64,000 bases of DNA from CALOBA01 sp942491465 (GTDB lineage Bacteria; Pseudomonadota; Gammaproteobacteria; Chromatiales; Chromatiaceae): NCBI GenBank assembly GCA_942491465.1, contig CALOBA010000057.1:20730-84729 (forward strand). Reading direction: 5' to 3'. Positions 9,203-19,653 of the stretch are shown here, piece by piece. Below the pieces are notes generated by a model, which saw nothing but the letters and a program-made list of their open reading frames with translations, had not been told where the DNA came from and ran no database searches. Position numbers and translations under genes: made by a program. Every line of letters starts with the position of its first letter. Position 1 is the stretch's first letter.

Positions 9203-9269
9203 CTGTGGGAGCGATTTGCAATCGCGACCGCCGCGACGCGGAAGTCGCGACTGCAAGTCGCTCCCACAG
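9203..9269. repeat. REP-like palindromic element
   Basis: Left arm CTGTGGGAGCGATTTGCAAT plus CGCGA (9203-9227) pairs with 9245-9269 with two mismatches in 25. The GTGGGAGCGA...TCGCGA style is typical of REP elements dispersed between genes in gammaproteobacteria. It sits downstream of the acyltransferase gene. Confidence 0.8.
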
Positions 9270-9315
9270 CGCCAATTGGGCATGCCGGCGGTCTTGGGAC
9301 TTCCGCAGCGGTGCA

Positions 9316-10245
9316 CTAGCGCCGCCGCCGACGCTTGGGCGGATAGATCGGCGGCTCGCCGTCGGGGCGGGTCTTGAAGCGGCGGTGGACCCAGAAGTAT
9401 TGCGCCGGCATGTCGCGCAGACGGGCCTCGATGACCTGGTTCATACGCGCGGTGTCGGCAGCCTCGTCGCCGCTGGGGAATGCGGCGATGGGGGGATCGA
9501 AGAACAGGTCGACGCCGCGGCCGTCGGGGTGGAAGCGGGCGAAGGTGGGGATGACCTCGGCGCGGGCGAGCCGGGCGATGCGGCCCAGGGTCGGCACGGT
9601 GGCCGCCGGGATGCCGCAGAACGGGGCGAAGATGCCGCGGCGCCGGCCCGGGTCCTGGTCCGGCAGGTAGAAGAACGGGGTGCCCCGGCGCAGCGCGCGG
9701 ATCAGGCCGCGCAGGTCGTCGTGGCGCTCCACCGGGATGCTGCCGAAGCGGGTGCGGCCCTGGCGGACCTGGGCGTCGATGACCGGGTTGCGGATGCGCT
9801 GGTACATGTACATGCCCGGGTGCACCTGGGTGGCGCAGCCCGAGGCGCCAAGCTCCAGGCCGAGGAAGTGGGGCACCAGCAGGATCACCGGCCGGCCCTC
9901 GGCGATGAGGGCGTCGATGTGCTCGCGGTTGTGGATGTGGATGATCCGCCGCAGCCGCCGCGCCGAGGCGGTCCAGCTCAGGCCCTGGCAGACGGCGGCC
10001 TGGCCCAGGTAGGCGAAGTGCTCGCGCAGCAGCCGTCGGCGCTCGCGCTGGTCCAGCTCCGGCAGGCAGGTCTGCAGGTTGATCTCGGCGACCCTGCGCC
10101 GTCCGCCGGCCAGCGGATAGGCGATACGCCCCAGGGCGCGGCCGACGACGGCGAGCACCGGGAAGGGCAGCAGGGCCAGCAGCCGGAACAGGCCGACGGC
10201 GAGCCAGGCCGGCCAGTGGCGGGGGTGCAGCAGCGCGGTCTTCAT
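9316..10245 (-). CDS. LpxL/LpxM-type lipid A acyltransferase
   Basis: A 309-residue inner-membrane-associated lysophospholipid acyltransferase of the LpxL/LpxM (HtrB) family, which adds secondary acyl chains to lipid A. The catalytic HX4E motif is PHFLGLELG, followed by the conserved MYQRIRNP and RRGTPFFYLPDQDPG segments. An N-terminal hydrophobic stretch (residues about 15-40) anchors it. The C-terminus is very basic (KRRRRR). Length is as usual for the family. The family member (lauroyl versus myristoyl) cannot be assigned. It follows the pyrG-ispF block on the same strand after a 139-nt gap, so it may have its own promoter. Confidence 0.88.
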   Translation of the reverse strand: MKTALLHPRHWPAWLAVGLFRLLALLPFPVLAVVGRALGRIAYPLAGGRRRVAEINLQTCLPELDQRERRRLLREHFAYLGQAAVCQGLSWTASARRLRRIIHIHNREHIDALIAEGRPVILLVPHFLGLELGASGCATQVHPGMYMYQRIRNPVIDAQVRQGRTRFGSIPVERHDDLRGLIRALRRGTPFFYLPDQDPGRRRGIFAPFCGIPAATVPTLGRIARLARAEVIPTFARFHPDGRGVDLFFDPPIAAFPSGDEAADTARMNQVIEARLRDMPAQYFWVHRRFKTRPDGEPPIYPPKRRRRR

Positions 10246-10384
10246 GCCGGCCTATTCGGAACCAGGCGCGCTGGATGCGGCGGATGTACCCAAGCGCGGC
10301 AAGCCGCCGCAGCAGGTCCACGGCCCCTTGCTGATGGCCCCTTGAGCATCATTCCGGCCACGGGTCGGAAGACGCCAACGCCGC

Positions 10385-10861
10385 TCAGTCGTGCAACAAC
10401 GCCACGGCCAGCGCGGCGATGCCCTCGCGGCGACCGGTAAAGCCGAGGTGCTCGGTGGTGGTGGCCTTGACGTTGACGCGGGCCTCGGGGCAGCCGAGGT
10501 CCAGGGCCAGGGTGGCGCGCATGGCGGCGATGTGCGGGGCGAGCTTGGGCGCCTGGGCGATGATGGTCAGGTCGACGTTGCCGACCTTGAGGCCGCGACC
10601 GTCGAGGTCGGCGATCACGCGGCGCAGCAGGATGCGGCTGTCGATGTCCTTGAAGGCGTCGTCGTCGTCCGGAAAATGGTGGCCGATGTCGCCCAGCCCG
10701 GCGGCGCCGAGCAGCGCATCGCAGAGGGCATGGATAGCGACGTCGCCGTCGGAGTGCGCGGCCAGGCCCAGGTCGTGGGGGACCTCGACGCCAGCCAGGA
10801 CCAGTCGGCGGTCCGGTGCGAAACAGTGAACGTCGAAGCCCTGACCGATGAGGATGCTCAT
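10385..10861 (-). CDS. ispF: 2-C-methyl-D-erythritol 2,4-cyclodiphosphate synthase
   Basis: A 158-residue IspF, the MEP-pathway enzyme that cyclises CDP-methylerythritol 2-phosphate to MEcPP with release of CMP. Metal-binding and active-site motifs are GFDVHCF (Asp and His ligands), AHSDGDVAIHALCDALLGA and GDIGHHFPD, with the C-terminal TTTEHLGFTGRREGIAA. Length equals the family standard. Its start overlaps the stop of ispD by 4 nt (ATGA), indicating translational coupling in the pyrG-kdsA-eno-ftsB-ispD-ispF run. The start codon is unambiguous because of this overlap. Confidence 0.97.
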   Translation of the reverse strand: MSILIGQGFDVHCFAPDRRLVLAGVEVPHDLGLAAHSDGDVAIHALCDALLGAAGLGDIGHHFPDDDDAFKDIDSRILLRRVIADLDGRGLKVGNVDLTIIAQAPKLAPHIAAMRATLALDLGCPEARVNVKATTTEHLGFTGRREGIAALAVALLHD

Positions 10862-11598
10862 GCGTCGATGCGCCCCTGTTGATGGAGGAAGAATTCGGCC
10901 AGCGGCAGGTCCTCCGGCCGGGTGATCTTGATGTTGTCGGCGTGGCCCTCGACCATCCGCGGCCGCAGCCCGGAGAGCTCGACGGCGCTGGCGTCGTCGG
11001 TGACCAGCTGGCCGTTCGATAGGGCCTGAGTCAGCGCCCGATGCAGCAGTCCGAGCCGGAACGCCTGGGGCGTATAGGCCCGCCACAGGGCCTCACGGGG
11101 GACGGTGGCGACGATCTCGGGACCGATGCCGGGTCGATCATCGCCGCCCTGCCCCACCACCCGCTTGACGGTATCGTGCACCGGGATGCCGAGCAGCGCG
11201 CCCACCGGCTCGTCGGCCAGCGCCGCCAGCAGCGCATCCAGGTCCGCACGGCGCAGACAGGGCCGCGCCGCGTCATGCACCAGCACCCAGTCCTCTGCAC
11301 CCGCCGCGGCGTCGGCGACCAGCCCGTCGAGCCCGTTGCAGACCGAGTGGCAGCGCTCCTTGCCGCCGTCCACCCGCCGCACCCGCGGATCATCGGCGAA
11401 CGGCCCCTCGGACCACCAGGCATCGGCCGGGTCCAGCGCCACCACACAGCCGGCGATGGCCGGATGCTCCAGGAACAGCCCGAGGACGTGGTCGATGACC
11501 CGCCGCCCGGCCAGCGGCAGATATTGCTTGGGTAGCCGAGCGCCGAACCGCCGGCCGACGCCGGCGGCCGGGATCATCGCCCAGTAGCGCTCAGTCAT
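10858..11598 (-). CDS. ispD: 2-C-methyl-D-erythritol 4-phosphate cytidylyltransferase
   Basis: A 246-residue IspD, which joins CTP and methylerythritol 4-phosphate in the MEP isoprenoid pathway. The nucleotide-binding N-terminus is IPAAGVGRRFGARLPKQYLP, then VLVHDAARPC and the C-terminal TDDASAVE and GHADNIKITRPEDL. It overlaps ftsB by 8 nt upstream and ispF by 4 nt downstream. IspD and IspF catalyse the third and fifth steps of the pathway; IspE is not in this window. In this organism group the pathway would also feed carotenoid and bacteriochlorophyll side chains. Confidence 0.97.
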   Translation of the reverse strand: MTERYWAMIPAAGVGRRFGARLPKQYLPLAGRRVIDHVLGLFLEHPAIAGCVVALDPADAWWSEGPFADDPRVRRVDGGKERCHSVCNGLDGLVADAAAGAEDWVLVHDAARPCLRRADLDALLAALADEPVGALLGIPVHDTVKRVVGQGGDDRPGIGPEIVATVPREALWRAYTPQAFRLGLLHRALTQALSNGQLVTDDASAVELSGLRPRMVEGHADNIKITRPEDLPLAEFFLHQQGRIDA

Positions 11599-11881
11599 GG
11601 GTGCCTCCGTCCTGCTCGATGACCTGCAGGAAGACCTCGCCCTGCTTGATCATGCCCAGCTCGCTGCGCGCGCGCTCCTCGATGGCCGACTGGCCGTGCG
11701 TCAGGTCTTCCACCTCGGCGGCCAGGGCCCGGTTGCGGGCCTTCATCTCGGCGATCTCCGTCTGGTAGTCGGCGATCTGCCGACGCAGCTGATGCAACTC
11801 CTCCAGGCTGCCGTCGCCGACCCAGAGCCGATATTGCAGCGCACCGAAGGCGACCAGCAGCAACAGGACCAGCCAGCGCAT
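11591..11881 (-). CDS. ftsB: Cell division protein FtsB
   Basis: A 96-residue single-pass membrane protein of the divisome FtsQLB complex. It has a transmembrane helix at the extreme N-terminus (LVLLLLVAFGALQYRLW), then a coiled coil (about residues 28-65, ELHQLRRQIADYQTEIAEMK) and a short conserved tail (ARSELGMIKQGEVFLQ). Size and layout match FtsB of gammaproteobacteria. It starts 5 nt after the eno stop and overlaps ispD by 8 nt, the usual genomic position. Confidence 0.95.
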   Translation of the reverse strand: MRWLVLLLLVAFGALQYRLWVGDGSLEELHQLRRQIADYQTEIAEMKARNRALAAEVEDLTHGQSAIEERARSELGMIKQGEVFLQVIEQDGGTHD

Positions 11882-11886
11882 CGGGC

Positions 11887-13164
11887 CTACAGCCAGCTGA
11901 AGGCGTCGCGGCCGGCGTAGACGGCCGCGTCACCCAACTGATCCTCGATCCGCATCAGCTGGTTGTACTTGGCGACGCGGTCGGAGCGCGACAGCGAGCC
12001 GGTCTTGATCTGACCGGTGGCGGCGGCCACCGCCAGGTCGGCGATGGTGGTGTCCTCGGTCTCGCCGGAGCGATGGGAGACCACCGCCGTGTAGCCGGCG
12101 GCATGGGCCATGCGGATCGCCTCCATGGTCTCGGTCAGGGTGCCGATCTGGTTGACCTTGATCAAGATGGAGTTGGCGATCTTCTTGTCGATGCCCTCCT
12201 GCAGGATCTTGGTGTTGGTGACGAACAGGTCGTCGCCCACCAGCTGGACCTTCTCGCCCATGCGCTCGCTCATCTCCTTCCAGCCGTCCCAGTCGCCCTC
12301 GGCCAGACCGTCTTCGATGGTCAGGATCGGGTACTTGCCGACCCAGTCCAACAACAGGTCGACCATGCCGCTGGCGTCGAGGGTGCGGCCCTCGCCCTTG
12401 AGTTCGTACTTGCCGCCCTCGTAGAACTCCGAGCTGGCGACGTCCATGCCGAGGTAGATGTCCTTGCCGGCCTTGTAGCCGGCCTGCTCGATGGCCTCGA
12501 GGATGACCTCGATGGCGGCCTCGTTCGACGGCAGGTCGGGGGCGAAGCCGCCCTCGTCGCCGACGGAGGTGGCCAGGCCCCGGCCGTGCAGGACCTTCTT
12601 CAGCGCATGGAAGACCTCGGCGCCGTAGCGCACCGCCTCGCGGATGCTGGAGGCGCCCACGGGCAGGATCATGAACTCCTGGAAGTCGACGCTGTTGTCG
12701 GCATGTTCGCCGCCGTTGATGATATTCATCATCGGCACCGGCAGCCGGTAGTTGCCGTCGCCCAGGTACTGATACAACGGCATGGCCTGCCCCTGGGCCG
12801 CCGCATGGGCCACGGCCATGGACACGCCCAAGATGGCGTTGGCGCCCAGACGCCCCTTATTCTCGGTGCCGTCGAGCTCGATCATGCGCCGATCGATGGC
12901 CTCCTGGCCTGCGACGTCCATGCCGACGACGGCATCGCGGATCTCGCCGCTGATGTTGTCGCAGGCGTTCAGCACGCCCTTGCCGCCGTAGCGGGACTTG
13001 TCGCCGTCGCGCAGCTCCAGCGCCTCGCGCGAGCCGGTGGAGGCCCCGGACGGGACGATGGCGCGGCCGATGGCGCCGTCGGCGGTGATGACATCGGCCT
13101 CGACGGTGGGATTGCCGCGGGAATCCAGGACTTCGCGGGCACGGACCTCGACGATTTCAGACAT
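11887..13164 (-). CDS. eno: Enolase
   Basis: A 425-residue phosphopyruvate hydratase of glycolysis and gluconeogenesis; it may also be a degradosome partner. Key segments are VPSGASTGSREALELRD, the substrate loop, metal ligands in LGMDVASSEF, LTIEDGLAEGDWDGW and VGDDLFVTNTKIL, catalytic Lys in SILIKVNQIGTLTE, and VSHRSGETEDTTIADLAVA. The ATG is preceded by a GAGGT ribosome site. The 313-nt gap to kdsA is unusually repeat-rich (hexanucleotide arrays 13267-13374), so eno may have its own promoter there. Confidence 0.98.
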   Translation of the reverse strand: MSEIVEVRAREVLDSRGNPTVEADVITADGAIGRAIVPSGASTGSREALELRDGDKSRYGGKGVLNACDNISGEIRDAVVGMDVAGQEAIDRRMIELDGTENKGRLGANAILGVSMAVAHAAAQGQAMPLYQYLGDGNYRLPVPMMNIINGGEHADNSVDFQEFMILPVGASSIREAVRYGAEVFHALKKVLHGRGLATSVGDEGGFAPDLPSNEAAIEVILEAIEQAGYKAGKDIYLGMDVASSEFYEGGKYELKGEGRTLDASGMVDLLLDWVGKYPILTIEDGLAEGDWDGWKEMSERMGEKVQLVGDDLFVTNTKILQEGIDKKIANSILIKVNQIGTLTETMEAIRMAHAAGYTAVVSHRSGETEDTTIADLAVAAATGQIKTGSLSRSDRVAKYNQLMRIEDQLGDAAVYAGRDAFSWL

Positions 13165-13266
13165 GGGTGCTACCTCGGGATTGGGTTGATGGTCGGTGAG
13201 AAGAACATGGCCAGGCGCATCAGCGCGGAAACGCCGGGAGGAGCCTGGCCTGTTTCGTTGTCTCGG

Positions 13267-13374
13267 TAGTAATCGTAATCGTTGTCGTTGTCGTTGTCGT
13301 TGTCGTAATCGTTCTTTTCCTCGTCGTACGCGTTGTTACGCGTGGCCTCGATTACGACAGCGACAACGAACGGA
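13267..13374. repeat. GTTGTC/GACAGC inverted hexanucleotide arrays, copy 3
   Basis: Four GTTGTC units (13281-13304) flanked by GTAATCG on both sides, then about 45 nt later ATTACGACAGCGACAACGAA in the opposite sense (13351-13370). It occupies the 313-nt gap between kdsA and eno, inside an otherwise tightly packed conserved gene order. Confidence 0.92.
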
Positions 13375-13477
13375 ACTCCTGCTCCAACCGCTAGGCGCTA
13401 CTCATCTGGTCGGCCGGGAGCGGACTGGCTGGATGCGCTGCGCTTATCCACCCTCCAGGCTCCGCGGCTGGTCCGGT

Positions 13478-14319
<842 letters not shown>

Positions 14320-14323
<4 letters not shown>

Positions 14324-16005
14324 GCCGCGGCCTCGGCGGCGGCCTCCGGCTCGGCTGTCGGCTCAGGGTCCGGCCGCGGGTGGGCGCGCCGATACGCCTT
14401 GGCCGCCTCGATGAAGCCGCGGAACAGCGAATGCCCATCCCGCGGCGTGGACGTGAACTCGGGGTGGAACTGGCAGCCGACGAACCAGGGGTGGTCGGGG
14501 ATCTCGACGATCTCCACCAGCCGGTTGTCCAGCGACGATCCCGAGAAACGCAGGCCGGCGTCCTTCATCGCGTCCAGGTAGCGGTTGTTGAACTCGTAGC
14601 GGTGGCGGTGACGCTCGCGGATCTTGTGCCTGCCGTAGGTCTTGCGCGCCAGGCTGCCGGGCTCAAGGCGGCAGTTCTGTCCGCCCAGGCGCATGCTGCC
14701 GCCCTTGTCGGCATCGGCATCGCGGGTCTCGCGTTGACCGTCCTCGGTCTGCCACTCGGTGATCAGGGCGATCACCGGGTGCGGCGTATCGCGCACGAAC
14801 TCGGTGCTGTGGGCGTCCGCGAGGTTGGCCACATGGCGGGCGTACTCGATCACGGCCACCTGCATGCCCAGACAGATGCCCAGGTAGGGCACGCGCTGCT
14901 CGCGGGCGTAGCGCACGGCGGCGATCTTGCCCTCGATCCCGCGATTGCCGAAACCGCCCGGGACCAGCACCGCGTCGAGATCGGCCAGACAGTCGACACC
15001 GCCGCGCTCGATGTCCTCGCTGTCGAGATAGCGGATATCCACCCGCGTGCCGCTGTGCACGCCGGCATGGGCCAGGGCCTCGGACAGGGACTTGTAGGCC
15101 TCCGTCAGGTCCATGTACTTGCCGACCATACCGATGGTGACAGACTCGGTCGGTTTCTCGAAGCCGTCGAGCACCCGCTGCCACTCCGACAGGTCCGCCT
15201 CCCGGACCTCGAGCCGGAACTGCTCCACCACCAGGTCGTCGAGGCGCTGGGCATGCAGCAGCATCGGGATGCGGTAGATGTTGTCGGCGTCCACGGCGGA
15301 GATGACCGCCGCCTCGGGGACGTTGGTGAACAGCGCGATCTTGCGCCGCTCGTCGTCCGGCAGGTCGTGCTCGGCGCGGCAGAGCAGGATATCGGGCTGG
15401 ATACCGATGGAGCGCAGCTCCTTCACCGAGTGCTGCGTCGGTTTGGTCTTGATCTCGCCGGCGGTGCGGATGAAGGGCACCAGCGTCAGGTGCATGAACA
15501 GCGCATTCTCGCGGCCCACCTCCACCCGCATCTGGCGGATCGCCTCCAGGAACGGCAGCGACTCGATATCGCCGACGGTGCCGCCGATCTCCACCATGGC
15601 CACGTCGGCATCGGCGGCGCCAAGGCGGATGCAGTCCTTGATCTCGTCGGTGATGTGCGGGATCACCTGCACCGTGCGGCCCAGATAGTCGCCCCGGCGC
15701 TCCTTGCGGATCACGCTCTCGTAGATCTGGCCGGTGGTGAAGTTGTTGTTGCGACCCATACGGGTGCGCAGGAAGCGCTCGTAGTGGCCTAGATCCAGGT
15801 CGGTCTCGGCACCGTCGTCGGTGACGTAGACCTCGCCGTGCTGGAACGGGCTCATGGTGCCCGGATCGACGTTGATGTAGGGGTCGAGCTTGATCATGGT
15901 CACGCGCAGTCCGCGTGCCTCCAGCAATGCACCCAGCGACGCCGAGGCAATACCCTTGCCGAGCGACGATACAACGCCGCCCGTAATAAAGATGAACTTG
16001 GTCAT
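14320..16005 (-). CDS. pyrG: CTP synthase
   Basis: A 561-residue glutamine-dependent CTP synthase (UTP to CTP). The N-terminal synthetase domain begins TKFIFITGGVVSSLGKGI with the P-loop; MSPFQHGEVYVTDDGAE is the UTP/CTP site. The C-terminal glutaminase domain has the nucleophile in YLGICLGMQVAV and the catalytic His/Glu in GCQFHPEF. The tail (last 20 or so residues) is a Pro/Glu/Ala-rich extension beyond the usual end, probably disordered. The ATG at 16005 matches the conserved N-terminus; the open frame upstream is not family-like. First gene of the pyrG-kdsA-eno-ftsB-ispDF run. Confidence 0.97.
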
Positions 16006-16376
16006 GTCGTACCGTGGCAATGGACCGCTGAGACCACCGCGCACACACGCAGTGGTCGTAAGAACAAGCACGAAGGCTCAATCGTCGGTCGGATCGGATG
16101 GCCGCGGGGGACGCGGCTGGGGACGGGAAGTCACGTTAACAAATTCCCCCGGGCGGCTCAATGCGATTGCCACCCGACACGTTGCCCAGCTTAACCCATA
16201 CGCATCCGCTGTAGGGGCATCGACACCGGGATCGCCCTATCGCCAGCGGGTTCTTGATACCATTGCGTCGACTCGACGGGGCCGCGCCGCCGATGGCCGC
16301 ACCTCGGCGAACGCCTATCGTCTTGTGGCACGCGGCAGCTTGCCCCGCTCGCGCTGCCGCAAAGAGGAGGTTTTGC
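16006..16376. other. 370-bp divergent intergenic region
   Basis: Separates pyrG (minus) from cti (plus) and must hold both promoters. No convincing hexamer pair, operator or RNA structure was recognised. The only clear signal is the AAAGAGGAGG ribosome site of cti at 16361-16370. Confidence 0.6.
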
Positions 16377-18782
16377 ATGCACTTCGGCATCTCCCACCGT
16401 GTCTCGACCATCCTGGTCGCGGCCATCCTCGCGTCGTTGGTCGTCGCCGGCATGTCCGGTCAGCCGCTCGCATCCGACAATCCGCCGGCGCCCACCGCCA
16501 CCGGGGCACCGGTCGCGGAGATCCGTTACCAACGCGACGTGCAGCCGATCTTCAACCGCCGTTGTATCGCCTGCCACGGGTGCCTGGGCTCCCCATGCAA
16601 TCTCAAGCTCGATTCCTTCGCCGGCGCCGAGCGCGGCGGCTTTGGGCTCAACCCCTACGCCGTCCATTTCAATGCCTCTCCGCGCACCGACATGGACGCG
16701 GCCAAGGGCATTGCCGAGTGGCGCAGTATCGGCTTCTACCCGGTGCTGCTCGAGGAGCGCTCGCGGCCCGAGACTGGACCCGACGCCGCGACGGCACGGA
16801 TCGACGGATCGCTGCTGGTCCAGTTCCTGGAGGCCGGCAGCGACTACAACCATCCGGGCTTTTCCCGCGAAGCGCTCGCACCGCTGTACGCAAAGCGCTT
16901 CGCCTACGGCTGCCCGTCGACGCCGTCCGAGGCGGCAAAGCAGCTCGCGGCGAACCCGGCAATGGGCATGCCCTTTGGGCTGCCGGCGATCGACGCGGAC
17001 GAACTCCATGACCTCAAGCAGTGGATCGGTGCCGGCGCGCCAGGCCCCACCGCCGCGGAGCTGCGCGCCGCCGCCGAGCCCGCGCGCCCGGACCAGGTCG
17101 CCCACTGGGAGGCATTCTTCAACGATCCGGACCCGCGCCACCAGCTGCTCTCGCGCTATATCTTCGATCACTTCTACCTGGCATCCATCGTGCTTGAGGA
17201 GAGCCCCGGCGAGCGCTTCCGTCTGGTGAGATCGACCACGCCGCCTGGGGAGCCGGTGGACGTCATCGGCACCGGCCTGCCCTACGACGACCCCTATGCC
17301 TACGCCGATGTCGACCGCTTCTGGTATCGGCTGCGCAAGCTGACCGAGGCGCCGATGCAGAAGAACCTGTTCCTTTGGCGGCTCGACCACGCAGACAGGG
17401 AACACCTCGAGCAGCTCTTCTTCGGCACCGATGGGCCCGGTGCGCACTGGTCCGAGTCGGCGCCGCTCGACCCACCCTGGGGCGTCGGCAACCCGTTCAG
17501 CGTCTTCCGAGCGATCCCGGCGGAGGCCCGCTATCGCTTCCTGCTGGAGTATGCCGAGACGGTCACCTCCGGCGTCATCTACGGCCCGGTATGCAACGGC
17601 CAGACCGCGACCTACGCGGTCAAGGACCACTTCTGGGTCTTCTTCCTCGACCCCGAGGACGATGTCTCGGTCCAAGATCCCGATCTCGGACTCTCCGCTT
17701 GGGACACGATGATGGACCGCTCCATCTTCGGCAATGCCGCCTATCTGCGTGCCTACGACAAGGCCATGCTGGATCTGCGTCCCAAGGGCTTGTCCGTCGA
17801 TGCGATCTGGGACGGTGACGGCGACAACCGCAACGCCTGGCTGACGGTGATGCGCCACAACACCAACGTCTCCGTGATGCAGGGACGCCAAGGCGGGACC
17901 CCGCGCACCCTGTGGTTGATGAGCTACAGCGGGCTGGAGCGTATGTACTACGACACCGTCGCCAGCTTCCGGTATTGGGCCGGTGATCTCTCCAAGCTGC
18001 AGACGCTGCTGTTCTTCAACTACCTGCGCCAGGAGTTCGAAGACAACTTCCTGATGCTCCTGCCCCCCGCTGACCGCGAGCCGATCCGCCGCACCTGGAC
18101 CCAAGGTGTTGGCGCCCTGACGCTGTCGTTGATCCCGTTCGCCGAGGGCGCCGGTGAGCATGTCGACGGCGCCGTGCCGACCGCTGCCGACCCGCAGCGA
18201 TCGCTGCGCCGAGTGATCGAGTCCGTCGAGCAGCACTTCAGCCCAAGCATCTCCGGGCCGCCGGATCAGCTCAACCCGGACGTCAAGCCGAGCGTCGACT
18301 TTGAACAGCCGATCGCCGGTTTCGACGCTTGGGAGCGCGCCCTGTCGACGCTCACCGTCGTCGAAGGCCAGCCTTTCACCCGCTTCCTGCCGAGCGTGAT
18401 CGTCCTTCGGCTGGACGACGGCAACGCATCGCAGGTCTACTCGCTGGTGGTCAACCGTGTCTACAAGTCCCAGTACACGCTGATTTTCCAGGATGGACAG
18501 GCACTGCCGGACCTGTTTTCCCTGAGCGCCTACCCGACCATCATCAACGGCTTTCCCAATCTCTTCGTGCACCTCGATATGGCGCAGGCGGGTCCGTTCC
18601 TCGACCAATTGCGCAAGGTCGCGAGTAACGCCGACTGGGAGCGCTTGAAGACGCGCTACGGCATCCTGCGCAACAGCGCACAACTCTGGCCGTTCTACGA
18701 CTGGATCAACGACTGGAACCTCAAGCACCGGCAAAGTGCGGCCGGGTATCTGGATCTGAGCTACTACGACGTCCCGCAATGA
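16377..18782 (+). CDS. cti: Fatty acid cis/trans isomerase
   Basis: An 801-residue periplasmic cytochrome-c-type enzyme converting cis- to trans-unsaturated membrane fatty acids in place, a solvent and heat stress response known in Pseudomonas and Vibrio. A signal sequence (TILVAAILASLVVAGMSG) is followed at about residue 63 by the single haem c motif CIACH in FNRRCIACHGC. The remaining length shows the conserved family features, e.g. RYIFDHFYLASI, the DPPWGVGNPF segment, YGPVCNGQTATYAVKDHFWVF and LVVNRVYKSQ. The ATG is fixed by a strong ribosome site 6 nt upstream. The gene stands alone between the divergent pyrG and the sulfur globule gene. Confidence 0.93.
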   Translation: MHFGISHRVSTILVAAILASLVVAGMSGQPLASDNPPAPTATGAPVAEIRYQRDVQPIFNRRCIACHGCLGSPCNLKLDSFAGAERGGFGLNPYAVHFNASPRTDMDAAKGIAEWRSIGFYPVLLEERSRPETGPDAATARIDGSLLVQFLEAGSDYNHPGFSREALAPLYAKRFAYGCPSTPSEAAKQLAANPAMGMPFGLPAIDADELHDLKQWIGAGAPGPTAAELRAAAEPARPDQVAHWEAFFNDPDPRHQLLSRYIFDHFYLASIVLEESPGERFRLVRSTTPPGEPVDVIGTGLPYDDPYAYADVDRFWYRLRKLTEAPMQKNLFLWRLDHADREHLEQLFFGTDGPGAHWSESAPLDPPWGVGNPFSVFRAIPAEARYRFLLEYAETVTSGVIYGPVCNGQTATYAVKDHFWVFFLDPEDDVSVQDPDLGLSAWDTMMDRSIFGNAAYLRAYDKAMLDLRPKGLSVDAIWDGDGDNRNAWLTVMRHNTNVSVMQGRQGGTPRTLWLMSYSGLERMYYDTVASFRYWAGDLSKLQTLLFFNYLRQEFEDNFLMLLPPADREPIRRTWTQGVGALTLSLIPFAEGAGEHVDGAVPTAADPQRSLRRVIESVEQHFSPSISGPPDQLNPDVKPSVDFEQPIAGFDAWERALSTLTVVEGQPFTRFLPSVIVLRLDDGNASQVYSLVVNRVYKSQYTLIFQDGQALPDLFSLSAYPTIINGFPNLFVHLDMAQAGPFLDQLRKVASNADWERLKTRYGILRNSAQLWPFYDWINDWNLKHRQSAAGYLDLSYYDVPQ

Positions 18783-19146
18783 CGGACATCCGCCGACCGA
18801 AGAAGGTCTGGTAGTCGCCAAGCCCCGGCGCATCGCCATCGTCGCCGCCGGTGAGTGCGACGGCGGCACCGAAATCCCGCGGCACGACATCGCCGGAGTT
18901 CCGAGCGACGAAACGGATGAGCCCACCGGCTCGTTCGCCGAGTTGGAATCGACGCCGCGCTTTCCATCCCCCCGACCGCCACGTATACTCCAGCGGCGTC
19001 CGCATGCTGCGGACTCTTAAACCAGCGGCCCCATGTCGATCCCGTCGGGATGATGGCCGAATGCACATGAGCGACCCGGTCGTCGTGGGCGGGCCATGCC
19101 CTCCCCTGCCTCCTTGTTGCTCCAAAATAATCTGGAGCGTTTCACA
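18783..19146 (+). promoter_or_regulatory. Leader region of the sulfur globule gene
   Basis: 364 nt without a gene. A TATACT hexamer at 18984-18989 is a possible -10 element but lacks a good -35. A GTCCGCATGCTGCGGAC hairpin lies at about 18998-19014, and a GGAG ribosome site precedes the start. A long untranslated leader would suit a heavily expressed structural protein, but this is inference. Confidence 0.35.
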
Positions 19147-19548
19147 ATGAACAAGTTTGCCAAGATTCTCGGCATCGCCGCCATCGCCGGTACCGCCTCG
19201 TTTTCGATGACTGCGGCTAACGCCTGGTGGGGCGGCGGTCCCGGCTACGGCAACGGCAACGGCATGGGCGACTTCTTCAACGACATGATGGGCGACGGCT
19301 ACGGCGACTTCAACATGAACATGTCCGGCGGCGGTCAGGGTCGCGGCTACGGTCGCGGTCGCGGCTACGGCAACGGCTATGGCTACGGCGCCCCGTACTA
19401 TGGCGGCTACGGCTATCCGGGCGGCTACGGCTATCCGGGCGGCTACGGCGGCTACCCGGGCTACGGCGGCTTCCCCGGCTACGGCTACCCCGGCTACGGT
19501 GCCGCCCCGATGGCCCCGCAGGCCCCGGCCCCTGCCGAAGCCAAGTAG
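19147..19548 (+). CDS. Sulfur globule protein (SgpA/SgpB type)
   Basis: A 133-residue structural protein of the envelope around sulfur globules in Chromatiaceae. Residues 1-26 form a signal peptide ending TAANA, matching the periplasmic location of globules in this family. The mature part begins WWGGGPGYGNGNGMG, contains FFNDMMGDGYGDFNMN, and is then almost entirely Gly/Tyr/Pro repeats (GYG, YPGGYG, GYPGYG), ending in an Ala/Pro tail. This cytokeratin-like composition is the hallmark of SgpA and SgpB of Allochromatium vinosum; which paralogue it is cannot be decided here. A strong terminator follows directly, so it is a monocistronic unit. Along with DsrE it is the best taxonomic clue in the window. 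Confidence 0.88.
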   Translation: MNKFAKILGIAAIAGTASFSMTAANAWWGGGPGYGNGNGMGDFFNDMMGDGYGDFNMNMSGGGQGRGYGRGRGYGNGYGYGAPYYGGYGYPGGYGYPGGYGGYPGYGGFPGYGYPGYGAAPMAPQAPAPAEAK

Positions 19549-19552
19549 TGCA

Positions 19553-19603
19553 AAACGGGCCTGACGGCCCGTGAAAAGCCGCGCTCCGGCGCGGTTTTTT
19601 TTT
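19553..19603 (+). terminator. Intrinsic terminator of the sulfur globule gene
   Basis: Two stem-loops in tandem: ACGGGC/GCCCGT (19555-19572), then CCGCGC-TCCG-GCGCGG (19579-19594) followed by a run of nine T residues (19595-19603). Starts a few bases after the stop codon. Confidence 0.93.
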
Positions 19604-19653
19604 GGCTTACGGAAAAACTGCGCGCTGCGCATGTGAAAACGGATCGATGAAAA

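Noticed and set aside
16191..18926. A 911-codon minus-strand open frame
   Set aside because: Antisense to cti, which has a haem motif, signal peptide and ribosome site; the shadow has none.
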